DNA of 64,000 nt from CAVTJX01 sp963735175 (GCA_963735175.1 CAVTJX010000018.1:1-64000); one strand, 5' to 3'. Shown: positions 20,804 through 31,303, counted from the first letter of the stretch. The notes: generated from the letters alone by a model not told the origin. A program made the numbers and translations.

Positions 20804-23013
20804 ACTCGTGTTGCAGCATGGTCTGACCGTCGAGGAGTTCGAGCAGATCCAGCAGGTCCTTGGCCGTGTTCCCACCTACGTGGAACTTGGTCTCTATTCC
20901 GTCATGTGGTCCGAACACTGCTCCTACAAGAACTCGATTCTCGAGATCAAACGCCTGCCGAAAAAGAGTCAGCCGCACCCTCGTCGAAGCGGGCGAGGAA
21001 AACGCCGGCGTGCTCGACATCGGCGACAACCTTGCCGTCTGCTTCAAAATCGAGAGCCACAATCACCCCTCGGCCATCGAACCTTACCAGGGCGCGGCCA
21101 CCGGTGTTGGCGGCATTCTGCGTGATATCTTCACCATGGGCGCGCGTCCCATCGCCGCGCTCAATTCGCTGCGTTTCGGCCCGCTCACCGTGCCGCGCAA
21201 CCGCGAACTTCTGCGCGGAGTCGTCCGCGGCATTGCCGATTATGGCAATTGCTTCGGTGTGCCCACCGTCGGCGGCGAGATCTATTTCGATTCGTCCTAC
21301 GACGAGAATCCCCTTATCAATGCCATGGCCGTCGGTATTCTCGACCGCCGCAAAATGGCCCGCGCCGTCGCTTCCGGCGAAGGTAACACCGTCCTTGTCG
21401 TAGGCTCCGCCACGGGCCGCGACGGCATCCACGGCGCCACCTTCGCCTCCGAGGATCTGTCCGAAGAATCCGCCTCCAAGCGTCCCTCGGTGCAAATCGG
21501 CGACCCCTTCAAAGAAAAGCTACTGCTCGAAGCCACGCTTGAATTGATCGAGTCCGGCGTCCTCGTCGGCATCCAGGATATGGGCGCGGCGGGCATCGCT
21601 TGCTCCTGCACCGAAACCGCTGCCCGCGGCAATAGCGGCATCGTCTTCGATGTCAACAAAGTCTTCGCGCCGCGAGGAGGGCATGACTGCCTACGAAGTC
21701 TGCCTCTCCGAATCGCAGGAACGCATGCTCGCCGTCATCCGCAAGGGCGGGGAAGAGGTCGCCCTCAAGATCTTCGACAAATGGGACCTCCACGCCGACC
21801 GTACGGGTGAGGTCACCGCCGGCGGTCGCTATGTCGTCTATGAAGAAGGTGAAATCGTCGCGGATGTTCCCGCCGAGCATCTTGTCCTCGGCGGCGGTGC
21901 GCCGCAGATTCGCCGCCCCTTCGCGCGCCCTGAGCATCTCGATTATACCGCTGCTTACGACGTCGCCGCCATCCCCGACCCCGCCGATTATACCGACGTC
22001 CTCGAACGCCTGCTCGCCTCGCCCAACATCGCCAGCAAGCGCTGGATCTATGAGCAGTACGATCACACCATCGGCACCAACACCCGCATTGGCGGGGGAC
22101 GCTCCGATGCCGCTGTTGTCCGTGTTCCCGGCACGGCCAAGGGACTTGCCATGAGCGTCGACTGCAACAGCCGCTATGTGTCGCTGGATCCCTATCGCGG
22201 CGCGGCGCTCGCTGTGCTCGAGGGCGCGCGCAACGTCGCCTGCACCGGCGCGCGGCCCATCGGCATCACCAATTGCCTGAACTTCGGCAATCCCATGAAT
22301 CCCGAAACCTACTACTTCTTCCACGAAGCGGTTTCCGGAATCGCCGATGCCTGCACAGGCACTGGACATCCCTGTTACCGGCGGTAATGTTTCATTTTAC
22401 AACGAAACGCGCGGCAAACCCGTGCTGCCCACACCCGTCATCGGCATGGTCGGCTTGCTGACCGACGTCGAAAAAGCGGTCACCGTCGGCTTCAAGGCCG
22501 AAGGTGACTTTATCGCCCTTTTGGGCTGGCCCGGTCCCGATCTTGGTGCCAGCGAATACCTGAGCGTCATGCACGACATCGCGGCCGGTATGCCGCCGCG
22601 CCTCGATTTTGAACACGAAAGAACCCTTGTCGAACTCCTTGCGGATTTGGCTGATCATCGTCTTGCTGCGCTCCGCCCATGACATTTCCGACGGAGGCCT
22701 GGCGGTGACTCTCGCTGAAAAGTGTATTGCCGGCAGCCTCGGTTGCGTCCTGACGTTTCCCTGGGAGGGCCGGGAGGTTGAAACCCTGTTCGCGGAATCT
22801 GCAGCTTGTGCCGTTGTTTCGGTGTCTCATGGTAACTGGGCAGCTTTTCGTCGTCTGGCGGATGGGCAGAAAGTGCCGGTTCAGATCCTTGGCCGCGTGG
22901 GAGGCGACCAACTATTGATCAACGACTGGATCGCGATTAGCGTCCGTCGCTTAGAAGAGATCTATGAAACTGCCATCCCCGAACTCATGGGCGAGACACC
23001 CGTCGAACGGTGA
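20772..23013 (+). CDS. purL: Phosphoribosylformylglycinamidine synthase, large subunit (small-type PurL)
   Basis: ATP-dependent amination of FGAR to FGAM in purine synthesis, working with PurS and PurQ. About 746 residues: MWSEHCSYKNS, AGEENAGV, FKIESHNHPSA, GVGGILRDIF, IQDMGAAGI, REEGM/TAYEVC, VDCNSRYV, VTGGNVSFYNET and AHDISDGGLA are in the usual order. Four frameshifts (near 20968, 21670, 22350 and 22665), all one extra base. The ATG 20772 overlaps uvrC. purS and purQ are not adjacent. A terminator follows at 23060. Confidence 0.94.
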
Positions 23014-23059
23014 GCTTTCGCGGTCTGTTGGATTTCGCGACTGGAAAAGTGGCAAGAGT

Positions 23060-23089
23060 AGAAAAGAGCGTCGCGTGACGCTCTTTTCT
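23060..23089. terminator. Bidirectional intrinsic terminator between purL and rsgA
   Basis: A perfect 13-bp stem (23060-23072 with 23077-23089) with a GCGT loop; the outer bases give AAAA on one side and TTTT on the other. It serves both converging genes. Confidence 0.9.
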
Positions 23090-23100
23090 GCTGTATCATG

Positions 23101-24175
23101 TCATCGGCCTTCTTTTCGCCGCCGGATCAGTTCTCCTTCATGGTGCAGATTTTTCCACTCGCGCTTCGCTTTGCGCCTCAGGTATATATCGTGGCGGAGT
23201 GCAAAGGCGTGAGCTTCCCGCTCCAACTTCTGATAATGCTCGAATCGTTCGGCCGATAGCTTGCCGGCGACTTACCGCCGCTTCTATTGCGCATCCCGGT
23301 TCACCGCTGTGACGGCAGTCCCGGTACCGGCAGTTCTGCGCAAGTTCCTCAATGTCGGGAAAGGTGGCGCCGATGCCCTCATCATCGATGAGTTGCAACT
23401 CCCTCATTCCCGGCGTATCCAGCAACAGCCCACCCTCAGGCAGTAGAACGAGCTGACGCCGGGTGGTTGTATGACGGCCACGACCGTCTTTGGTCCGCAA
23501 CTCGCCGATCGCCATTCTCACTTCGCCCACGAGCGCGTTGATGAGCGTTGATTTCCCCGTGCCTGACGAGCCGACAAAGGCCGCGGTGAGTCCCGGTTGA
23601 ATCCGCGCCCGGATGGCGTCGATGCTATCGGAGTGAATCACGCTCGTTGCATACACGGGTACTCCCGGACTCCGTGCGGTCACTTCAGCGACTTGCTCGG
23701 CCGTAGTCTCGCAGATATCGGCCTTGCTCAGAATTATCGCCGGCTGCGCCCCACTGGCCCAGATTCGGGTCAGGTATCGCTCGATGCGGCGAACATTGTA
23801 GTCCGCATCCAGTCCGCAAACGACAAACACCAGGTCTACGTTCGCGGCCACCACCTGGCCGCGGGCCTCTTGCCCTGCGCCACCGCGCAGAAACACCGTC
23901 TGACGCTCGAACACACGTTCGATGAATACGGTTCGATTCGGCTCAGGCGCGGACTTCAGCGCGACCCAATCGCCGGCTCGCGGCAACTTCGCTTCGTTCA
24001 ACTCCTGATGGAGACGGCCGGTCAGCTTCGCCAAGCCAGCCCCATGGATAGACCAGACTTCGTAACCTCCGCGATGCTCTATCGCGATCCGCGCGGGGAT
24101 TAGATAATCATCAGGCCATTCGTTCAATTGGGCTTCAAAGAACGGATTGAAGCCCAATGCCGACAATTCAAACAT
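23101..24175 (-). CDS. rsgA: Ribosome small-subunit-dependent GTPase RsgA
   Basis: Circularly permuted GTPase assisting 30S maturation. The order is an N-terminal OB fold (GFNPFFEAQ; GDWVAL), G4 (LSKAD), G1 (GSSGTGKST), G3 (DTPGMREL) and a zinc-binding tail (CRYRDCRH with GCAI). The unbroken frame ends at 23138, but a frame change near 23272 gives the proper family C-terminus (LSAERFEHYQKL and a basic tail) ending at 23101, so I use that end. This is the only minus-strand gene between 6 kb and the window end. The first codons contain a perfect 12-bp inverted repeat. Confidence 0.93.
24127..24158. repeat. Perfect 12-bp inverted repeat within the start of rsgA
   Basis: Arms 24127-24138 and 24147-24158 are exact reverse complements with an 8-base loop. 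It encodes residues ~6-16 of RsgA, so in mRNA a stable hairpin would form just after the start codon. It has no T-run and is not a terminator. Confidence 0.7.
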
Positions 24176-24831
24176 GATGCTATTCTCATTTTTGCGTACA
24201 ACAACTCGTGCGCTTGGACCATCGATATCCGGCGCCGGATTATTTACACGCGGGTGGAATCGTTTGCTTCGACAGTTCGGAAAAAAGGGCTACGTCACCA
24301 GTCAGCTGATTGTGGGTGACGATCCCTCAGCAATCACTCCGCTTCGTGAGCAATATCCACAGTGAGAATAACGTGAAACATAAGGCCTCTGTTGACTCAA
24401 TCTGTTTCTACTGGAGTTTATGGATTTTCCTCAACATTGTCAAGCGACACCCGAAAGCTGAGCCCGATCTGCTGGCGTATATCTGGTCGATTTCTGTCTA
24501 TGTTACATGTATTCAATTGATTTGGATATCACGGACGTGTTCCGTATCGGAACCGTGTGGGGTGCGTTTTCTTCTTGCGGAAGTCATCATGGATTCGTAG
24601 ATTAGCTAATTGTTACGGCTTTCCGGGTACTCCAGCAATTCGGTAACCCGAACTTGATGGACGACCGCTGGCCTCTTCAGGATTTTGCTGGATATCGGTG
24701 CAAAGGAGTCTTCGGCACCGACTCTAAGCCGCCAGACTTTGGAAATGTGAAGGGGAAGGCGAGACGCTTTGGGTATCGTTGAGATGCGGCGAATCTCCTC
24801 TATCGTAATATAATTCAAGCCGATACAATCT
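24176..24831. other. Long intergenic stretch with no convincing gene
   Basis: About 650 bases, more AT-rich than its surroundings. Short open frames exist (for example 24310-24600 on + and 24606-24818 on -), but their products match no family I know and their codon choice is unlike neighbouring genes. A TATAAT at 24809-24814 may be the -10 element of the tRNA gene. The region holds the divergent starts of rsgA and tRNA-Arg and may contain decayed sequence. Confidence 0.5.
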
Positions 24832-24904
24832 GCCCCCGTAGCTCAGATGGATAGAGCGCTAGCCTCCGGAGCTAGATGCACAGGTTCGAGTCCTGTCGGG
24901 GGTA
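24832..24904 (+). tRNA. tRNA-Arg (anticodon CCG)
   Basis: 73 bases fold as a full cloverleaf: acceptor GCCCCCG with CGGGGGT (one G-U pair), D-stem GCTC/GAGC, anticodon stem CTAGC/GCTAG with loop CTCCGGA (anticodon CCG), and T-stem ACAGG/CCTGT with TTCGAGT loop. Discriminator A; CCA is not encoded. It reads the codon CGG, common in this GC-rich sequence. Confidence 0.96.
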
Positions 24905-24927
24905 CAACCTAATCAAATCCGGATTTT

Positions 24928-25262
24928 ATGACCGAGCCCAGTTCTCCACTGCCACCGCAGTTACCCTTCGAGGTTTCCGAGGACGATAAACTGCAGGCCG
25001 TGCTGGCATACGTGCCCCTGCTTCTGTCTGATCCCGTTTCTCAAGCCGGATCGGTCCGAGTTTGTGTCTGGCCATGTCCGGCTCGGCATGACGCTGTTCG
25101 TCATCGAAATTTTCGCCCTTATCCTGCGCTATTTGCGTGTGGTCTGGGACGTCGTGATCCTGCTCTGCGTCGTCGCCGCATTGGCGGGGATCATCAACTG
25201 CGTGCGAGGCCGCAGCTTCTGGCTGCCCTATCTATCAGATCTTCTTCTCCCGCCGCTCCTGA
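24928..25262 (+). CDS. Small membrane protein, DUF4870-like
   Basis: Starts at ATG 24928, 24 bases after the tRNA. The N-terminus (EDDKLQAVLAYVPLL) resembles DUF4870 proteins. After a frameshift near 25020 it continues CLIPFLKPD, FVSGHVRLGM, then two membrane helices. A second shift near 25230 gives the family-like end WLPIYQIFF and a stop at 25262. Both shifts act as one extra base. About 110 residues with three helices; function unknown. Confidence 0.6.
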
Positions 25263-25305
25263 AGGCATGTGCTGTCAACTCTACTTTTCGCGAAAGGATC
25301 TCTGA

Positions 25306-26481
25306 GTGCGTATTGCGGAAAAAGTCGCCCGTTTTGATACGGCCCGAAAAGTCATGGCGGCTGGCATCTACCCGTATTTCCGTTCCATCGAATCCGACCA
25401 GGATACGATGGTGCAGATCAACGGCAAGGATGTACTCATGCTCGGGTCGAACAATTACCTCGGGCTGACCAACCATCCGCAGGTCAAGGAAGCGGCCATC
25501 GCGGCTCTACGCCAGTACGGCTCGGGCTGCGCCGGCTCGCGCTTTCTCAACGGCACTTTGCGCATCCATATCGAGTGCGAAGAGCGTCTCGCCGATTACA
25601 TGCAGAAGGAAGCAGTGCTGCTCTTTTCTACCGGCTTCCAGGCGAATCTCGGCGTCATCTCCTCCCTCGTCGGCCGCAACGGTTACGTCGTCACCGATTC
25701 GCTGGATCACGCCTCGATCATCGACGGCGCCCGCCTCTCTTTCGGCAAAATGGTTAAGTTCCGGCACAACGACAAGGACGACCTTGACCGCGTTCTGAAG
25801 GGCCTCGATAATCGCTCCAAGCTGGTCATCACTGAAGGCGTGTTCTCGATGGAAGGTGACATCGTCAAGCTTCCGGAAATTCTCGAAGATTTCTCAGCAA
25901 CACGGCGCGGATGTGATGCTCGACGACGCTCACGGGATCGGTGTGTTGGGCCCCGAAGGTCGCGGCACGGCCGCGCATTTCGGTTTGCAGGACAAGGTCG
26001 ATCTCATCGTCGGTACGTTCTCAAAGTCGCTTGCGTCCATCGGCGGGTTCGTCGCCGCGACGGAGGACATTATCCATTTCCTGAAGCATCACAGCCGCGC
26101 TTTGATCTTTTCCGCCAGCCCGCCGCCGGCCTCCGTCGCCGCCGTCATCGCCGCGCTCAAAATCATTCTCGCCGAACCCGAGCGCCGTGATCTGCTCTGG
26201 CGCAACGCCAATTACCTGCGAAAAGGGTTGCAGAACATCGGCCTCGATACCGGCACCAGTGAAACCCCGATTATCCCCGTGTTCGTGGGTGACGCAATGA
26301 ACGCCTTTGGACTTACCGCCGCCATGCAGGAAGCGGGTGTGTTCATCAATCCGGTTGTTCCGCCCGCCGTTCAACCCGGTCAAAGTCTGATCCGTTTCTC
26401 GGTAATGTCCACCCACACCCTCGAGCAGCTTGATTTTGCGCTGGATAAAATGAGTAAGCTGGCGCGTCAATTCCATCTTGA
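25306..26481 (+). CDS. Serine palmitoyltransferase-like alpha-oxoamine synthase
   Basis: PLP enzyme condensing an amino acid with an acyl-CoA. It has MLGSNNYLGL, GSGCAGSRFLNGT, DELDHASII-type DSLDHASII, VFSMEGDI, DDAHGIGVLG and the PLP lysine in GTFSKSLASIGG. YFRSIESDQDT and GSGCAGSRFLNGT are close to the serine palmitoyltransferases of Bacteroidetes, so the first step of sphingolipid synthesis is the best guess; glycine C-acetyltransferase (Kbl) or BioF are alternatives. One frameshift near 25880 (extra base). Start is GTG 25306. The downstream frame stays open to 26578, but family length and a TTGA overlap with the next gene favour an end at 26481. Confidence 0.8.
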
Positions 26482-27642
26482 AACGGGAGCCGCTCATCGA
26501 AATTCACGTCTCACCGATTCGCACCTCCCGGGACCGGAAGGATTTTCTGCTCTTCCCCTGGAAGGTTCAGGCCACTGATCCGGCGTGGGTACCCCCGCTC
26601 CTGGTCGACGTCAAATCCCGATTTACTCCCAAATATCCTTTCTACGAGCACGGCGAGGTTGAATCGTTCCTCGCCCGAAGCGAACCCGACGGTGAAGTTC
26701 TGGGCCGTGTTTGCGCCATCGTCAACCGCGCTCACAACGACTTCCATCACGACAGGGTCGGCTTCTTCGGCTTCTTTGAATCGGTTCCGAATCCCCATGT
26801 CGCCCGCGCGCTCCTCGATCACGCGGGCAACTTTCTTAGAAGCCGGAACCTCACTGGCATTCGCGGCCCCATGAATTTCTCGGTTAACGACGAGATCGGG
26901 ATGCTCGTCGAAGGCTTCGATACGCCGCCCGCGATCATGATGACGCACAATCCGCCCTACTACAACGACCTCATGGTCGAGTGCGGGTTCACCGGCGTCA
27001 AGGATGTCCTCGCCTACGAGATCCATCAGGGCGAACTTTCCGACCGCGTCTGCCGCGTCGCGCAAAAGCTTGAGCACAGGCTCAACCTCCGCATCCGTCC
27101 GTTTAATCCCAAGGATTTCTGGGGCGAAGTCGACCGCATCCTTGAGGTCTACAACAACGCCTGGGAAGCCAATTGGGGGTTCGTTCCCATGAGCCCGGCC
27201 GAACTCAAGCTGATGGCCCAGTCGCTGCGGCTCGTCTACGATCCGCGCCTCGTCTTCTTCGCTGAGACGCCGGACGGCAAACCCGTCGGCTTCTCACTGG
27301 CGCTGCCGGATGTCCATGTCATCCAGCAAGCAGATTCCGAACGGCCGCCTGCTGCCCACCGGAATTTTCAAACTGCTCGCCGGCAAGCGGCATCTGCACC
27401 GCTGCCGCGTCCTCCTGATGGGCGTGCACCACGATTTTCGCGGCCGGGGCATCGATACCGTTTTCTACTACCGAACGTACGAAACGGGCGTGCAGGCAGG
27501 CTATAACTGGGCCGAGTTTTCCTGGGTACTCGAAGACAACACGCTCATGAACGAAGCCGCCCTCGCCATCGGCGCGCATCCCTATAAAAAATGGCGGATC
27601 TGGGAAAAGGCTTCTGTGACCGGCAACTTCTCCGAATCCTGA
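26478..27642 (+). CDS. GNAT-like N-acyltransferase family protein, possible lipid N-acyltransferase
   Basis: About 388 residues with a frameshift near 27330 (one extra base). It contains FLLFPWKVQATDPAWVPPLL, FYEHGEVESFLA, GFFGFFES, RGPMNFSVNDE, HNPPYYNDLM and a C-terminal GNAT-type acyl-CoA loop VHHDFRGRGID. This is a widespread, poorly characterised family of acyl-CoA N-acyltransferase fold. Because it directly follows the serine palmitoyltransferase-like gene (TTGA overlap), a ceramide synthase-like role is plausible; this is inference from position only. Confidence 0.7.
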
Positions 27643-27643
27643 T

Positions 27644-28169
27644 TTGTGTGTGGCGGAAACAAATCGCCTCTCGATCCGTCCGTATTGCGATGACGATCTA
27701 GCCGAGCTCTATCCGTTGCTCTCAGACCCCGTCGCCATGGCGCATTGGCCCGCGCCCTTCGACCGCGAGCAGACGCGAATCCTGGATCCGGCGGGCCAAT
27801 CTGCATTATCGCATCTTCGGCCTGAGCCGCTGGGCGGTGATCCTCAAGGCTTCGGGCAGACTTATCGGTGATTGCGGACTGATTCCCCAGAAAGTCGAAG
27901 GTCTCGCCACGCATGATCTTGGCTGGATCATTCATCCGGTTCACTGGAACCGGGGCTATGCCACCGAAGCCGCCACGGCGTGCCTGCGCCACGCATTCGA
28001 CGAGTTGCTGCTCGATCATTTGTTCGCTAACATGCCGGCTGACCACGCAGCCTGTGTCCGCATTGCTGAAAAAATTGGCATGCGGCGTCAAACCGTCTTC
28101 CACAATCCGCGCAACCGGAACATCCTGACCTGCCTCTATAGCGCCACGCGCTCGGATTCCCCCGTCTAA
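27644..28169 (+). CDS. RimJ/RimL-type GNAT N-acetyltransferase
   Basis: About 174 residues after joining two frames near 27778 (one extra base, giving SWIRRANLHY). It has RLSIRPYCDDDLAELY, LIGDCGL, LGWIIHPVHWNRGYATEA (acetyl-CoA loop) and NHAACVRIAEKIGM-like DHAACVRIAEKIGM, as in enzymes acetylating ribosomal proteins or small molecules. GTG start at 27644, two bases after the previous stop. Substrate unknown. Confidence 0.82.
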
Positions 28170-28207
28170 GCCCTCGTCCCGCTGCGGACGAAACATCGGA
28201 GGCCCTC

Positions 28208-29752
28208 GTGTTTGCTGAGGTGATTTCCGCTGCCGTTTTGGGAATTGATGCGTTTCTGGTTAAAGTCGAAAGTCATTTAGAAAACGGCGAAAAGGGCTTC
28301 ACCGTGGTCGGTCTGCCCGATGTCGCTGTGAAGGAATCTTCGCACCGCGTCATTGCGGCGATCAAGAATTCCGGATTTGTTTTTCCGCACCGCTACATCA
28401 CGGTCAACCTCGCGCCCGCCGACGTGCGCAAGGAAGGCAGCGCCTTCGACCTGCCCATGGCTATCGGTATTCTCTGCGCCTCTGGCCAATTGCTGCCGGC
28501 CAATCTTGAGGCCACGGCCGTCCTCGGTGAACTGGCCCTTGATGGCAAGCTGCGCTCGATTCGCGGCGCGCTGCCCATTGCCGCCTCGCTGCACAAAGCG
28601 GGTATCCGCCGGCTGATTGTTCCCGCGGACAATGCCCGCGAAGCCGCCCTCGTCGCCGAACTCGACGTCTACCCGATGCAGTCACTGCGCGATACTGTAG
28701 ACTTTCTGAACGGCCAGGATCAGGTCGCGCCGTTCCTCGTCAATCGCGACGCGCTCTTCGCGGAAGCTCGCGAAGAGGTCGGCGATTTCAGCGAAGTGCG
28801 TGGCCAGAATTCGGTCAAGCGCGCCCTTGAAATCGCTGCCGCTGGCGGCCACAACGTGCTCATGATCGGCCCGCCCGGCTCGGGCAAGACCATGCTCGCC
28901 CGCCGCCTGCCGTCAATCCTCCCGGAGTTTACCCTCGACGAAGCCCTCGAGACGACGCGGGTCCATTCGGTCGCCGGCATGCTTAAAGCCGGTCAGGCCA
29001 TCGTCGCCAATCGCCCGTTTCGCTCGCCGCATCACACGGTTTCCGACGCCGGACTGATCGGCGGCGGCATGATTCCCCGCCCCGGCGAGGTCTCCGTGGC
29101 GCATAACGGTGTGCTCTTCCTCGACGAGCTGCCCGAATTCCACAAAAACGTTCTGGAAGTCCTGCGCCAGCCCCTCGAGGACGGCGTCGTCACGCTTTCC
29201 CGCGCGGCCATCAGTTTGACGTATCCCGCGAGCTTCATGCTCGTCGCCGCGATGAATCCCTGTCCCTGCGGCTATCTGACGGACCCCGAAAAGGAGTGCA
29301 AATGCACCCCCGAGCAGATCCGCCGTTACGTTTCGCGCGTTTCGGGGCCGCTGCTCGACCGCATTGATCTCCACGTCGAAGTGCCGCGCGTCCCGTGGAA
29401 GGATCTCTCCTCGAACCAGAGTGGGGAAGACTCTGCCGCCATCCGCGCCCGCGTCGGCGGCGCCCGGCAGCGCCAGCGCGCGCGCTACCACACTACCCGC
29501 GCGAATCTCTACAACAATGCGCAGATGTCCAACCGCGAAGTCGAAAAATTCGCGGCTATCGATGCCGCCTCCATGACCGTGCTGCATCAGGCCATCGAAC
29601 GGATGGGCCTTTCCGCCCGCGCCTATCACCGGATACGTAAAATCGCCCGCACGATCGCGGATCTCGAAGCGGCTGACGACATTTCGCTGCCCCACGTTAT
29701 TGAAGCCGTTCAATACCGTTCGCTGGATCGAATCAAAGAGCTGGCGGCCTGA
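28208..29752 (+). CDS. comM: YifB/ComM family Mg-chelatase-like AAA+ ATPase
   Basis: Intact 514 residues. The N-terminal Lon-protease-like domain has VVGLPDVAVKESS, followed by an AAA+ core with Walker A GPPGSGKTML, FRSPHHT, LDELPEF (Walker B) and the cysteine cluster NPCPCGYL with ECKC. The C-terminal domain ends with the Mg-chelatase type ARAYHRIRKIARTIADL. In naturally competent bacteria ComM is a helicase promoting integration of taken-up DNA; in others its role is unclear. GTG start at 28208 after GGAGG. Confidence 0.93.
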   Translation: MFAEVISAAVLGIDAFLVKVESHLENGEKGFTVVGLPDVAVKESSHRVIAAIKNSGFVFPHRYITVNLAPADVRKEGSAFDLPMAIGILCASGQLLPANLEATAVLGELALDGKLRSIRGALPIAASLHKAGIRRLIVPADNAREAALVAELDVYPMQSLRDTVDFLNGQDQVAPFLVNRDALFAEAREEVGDFSEVRGQNSVKRALEIAAAGGHNVLMIGPPGSGKTMLARRLPSILPEFTLDEALETTRVHSVAGMLKAGQAIVANRPFRSPHHTVSDAGLIGGGMIPRPGEVSVAHNGVLFLDELPEFHKNVLEVLRQPLEDGVVTLSRAAISLTYPASFMLVAAMNPCPCGYLTDPEKECKCTPEQIRRYVSRVSGPLLDRIDLHVEVPRVPWKDLSSNQSGEDSAAIRARVGGARQRQRARYHTTRANLYNNAQMSNREVEKFAAIDAASMTVLHQAIERMGLSARAYHRIRKIARTIADLEAADDISLPHVIEAVQYRSLDRIKELAA

Positions 29753-29788
29753 CGATCCGCCCCTTGAGAAAGTGAACAGGGAGTACCT

Positions 29789-31303
29789 TTGCCACTGGTG
29801 CACCATACCATAGATGAACTTTCCCGGCAGCAGCCGTCCCACGCGGCGCTGCTCTTCAGCGGCCAGGATTATTCCTATGCCGCGTTGACGGACGCCGTCG
29901 CGCGCCTGCGCGGCGCGATGGCCGCGCGTGGCATCGCACGGGGCGACCGCGTGGTTCTCTTGTTGCCCAATTGCCCGCATTTCGTCATTGCGCATTTGGC
30001 CGTGCTCGGTCTGGGCGCAGTTTCCGTTCCCCTGCATTTTCAGAGCAAAGCGCGGGAAATCACTTGGGCGCTGGAAGATACCGAGGCCAAGGTCCTTTTC
30101 GCTTGGAGCAACCTCGCGCCCGAAGTCGAAAAGGCTGCCGCCCGTCTCGAATCGCCGATGCTCCGCGCCTATGTGGGCGACAACGTTCCCCCCGGCGCCG
30201 CCAATCTGCTGGAACTCATCGCCTCCGGCCAGTCCACCCCGGCTGACGAATCGCTGACGGATGATGACCTCGCCGCCATTCTCTATACCGCCGGCGCCAG
30301 CGGCTTTCCGCGCGGCGCGGAACTCACCCACGGTGCGTTTGCGGTCCATGCGCGCGAACTGGGCCGGCTGCTGCGCATTCGCGAAACCGACCGTTTCTGC
30401 TGTTCGCTACCCTTCACGACGGCCTGCGGTCTCACTCTCGGCGTGCATCTACCGCTCCGGCATGGCTCGCGTATCGACATTCATTCGCGTTTTCATCCCG
30501 GCGATCTGCTCCGTCATTTGCAGGATGAGCAGATGACCGTGCTCGTCGGCAATCCGGTATGTTACGCCTCGATGGCGGGTTTTCCCTCCGCCGAGAAGCA
30601 CGATCTCAGCCGCCTGCGCTATGCCCTCTGCTGCGAAGACAAACTCAGCGAGCAGGTCGCCCGCGCCGCCGAAGAACGCCTCGCCATTCGCATCTTCGAA
30701 GGTTATGGCACCGCCGAAACGTGCGGTATTGTCACACTCAATCTCTTTCCCGCATTGCAGCCGCGCGGGAGCGTCGGCCATCCACTCGCTGGCCACGACG
30801 TGGCGATCCTCGACGCCAATGCGTCTCCCGCCCGGCCCGGCGAATCCGGGCAAGTCGCTGTCAGCGGTCCATGTGTCATGCGCGGCTATCGCAATCGCCC
30901 CGACAAGACCCGCCAGGTTCTCAAAGATGGCTGGCTGCTGACCGGGGATAACGGCTACCTCGATGAACAATCCAATCTGTTCATCACCGGACATTCGGGC
31001 GAACTGATTGTCAAGGGCGGATTCCCTATCCACGCCCGCGAGGTCGAAGAAATTGTCGAAGGCTTGCCGCACGTGCATGAAGTCGCCGTAATTGGCGTTC
31101 CCGATCCGGTATACGGCGAGGAAATTAAAGCCTGTGTTGTACTCAAAGACGGTGCCAGTATCGGACCCAGTGAAATTATTGAGTATATCAAAGAGCGTGT
31201 AGCGCTCTACAAATGTCCTAAAATCGTTAAGCTCTATAAGGAACTTCCGCGCACAGCCGGAGGTAAGATCATCAGAGGCCAACTCCGGGAAGACAAGCCC
31301 TGA
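29789..31303 (+). CDS. AMP-dependent acyl-CoA synthetase/ligase
   Basis: Intact 504 residues of the ANL family, activating a carboxylic acid (probably a fatty acid) through an acyl-AMP. Motifs include LLPNCPHF, the P-loop region YTAGASGFPRGAE, GYGTAETCG, LLTGDNGYLD, KGGFPIHAREVEE and the catalytic-lysine end LPRTAGGKIIRGQL. The P-loop deviates from the usual SGTTGxPKG (AGASGFPRG). TTG start at 29789 with GGGAG upstream. Position near a sphingolipid-type synthase and ahead of the fatty-acid operon suggests lipid metabolism; substrate length is unknown. Confidence 0.88.
   Translation: MPLVHHTIDELSRQQPSHAALLFSGQDYSYAALTDAVARLRGAMAARGIARGDRVVLLLPNCPHFVIAHLAVLGLGAVSVPLHFQSKAREITWALEDTEAKVLFAWSNLAPEVEKAAARLESPMLRAYVGDNVPPGAANLLELIASGQSTPADESLTDDDLAAILYTAGASGFPRGAELTHGAFAVHARELGRLLRIRETDRFCCSLPFTTACGLTLGVHLPLRHGSRIDIHSRFHPGDLLRHLQDEQMTVLVGNPVCYASMAGFPSAEKHDLSRLRYALCCEDKLSEQVARAAEERLAIRIFEGYGTAETCGIVTLNLFPALQPRGSVGHPLAGHDVAILDANASPARPGESGQVAVSGPCVMRGYRNRPDKTRQVLKDGWLLTGDNGYLDEQSNLFITGHSGELIVKGGFPIHAREVEEIVEGLPHVHEVAVIGVPDPVYGEEIKACVVLKDGASIGPSEIIEYIKERVALYKCPKIVKLYKELPRTAGGKIIRGQLREDKP

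Noticed and set aside
24606..24818. Possible small DNA-binding protein on the minus strand beside tRNA-Arg
   Set aside because: The start MNYITIEEIRR superficially resembles excisionase-like helix-turn-helix proteins, but the rest does not fit and there is no ribosome site of note.
28913..30349. 478-codon minus-strand open frame opposite yifB and the acyl-CoA ligase
   Set aside because: Both + strand genes are intact with family motifs; the antisense product has none.
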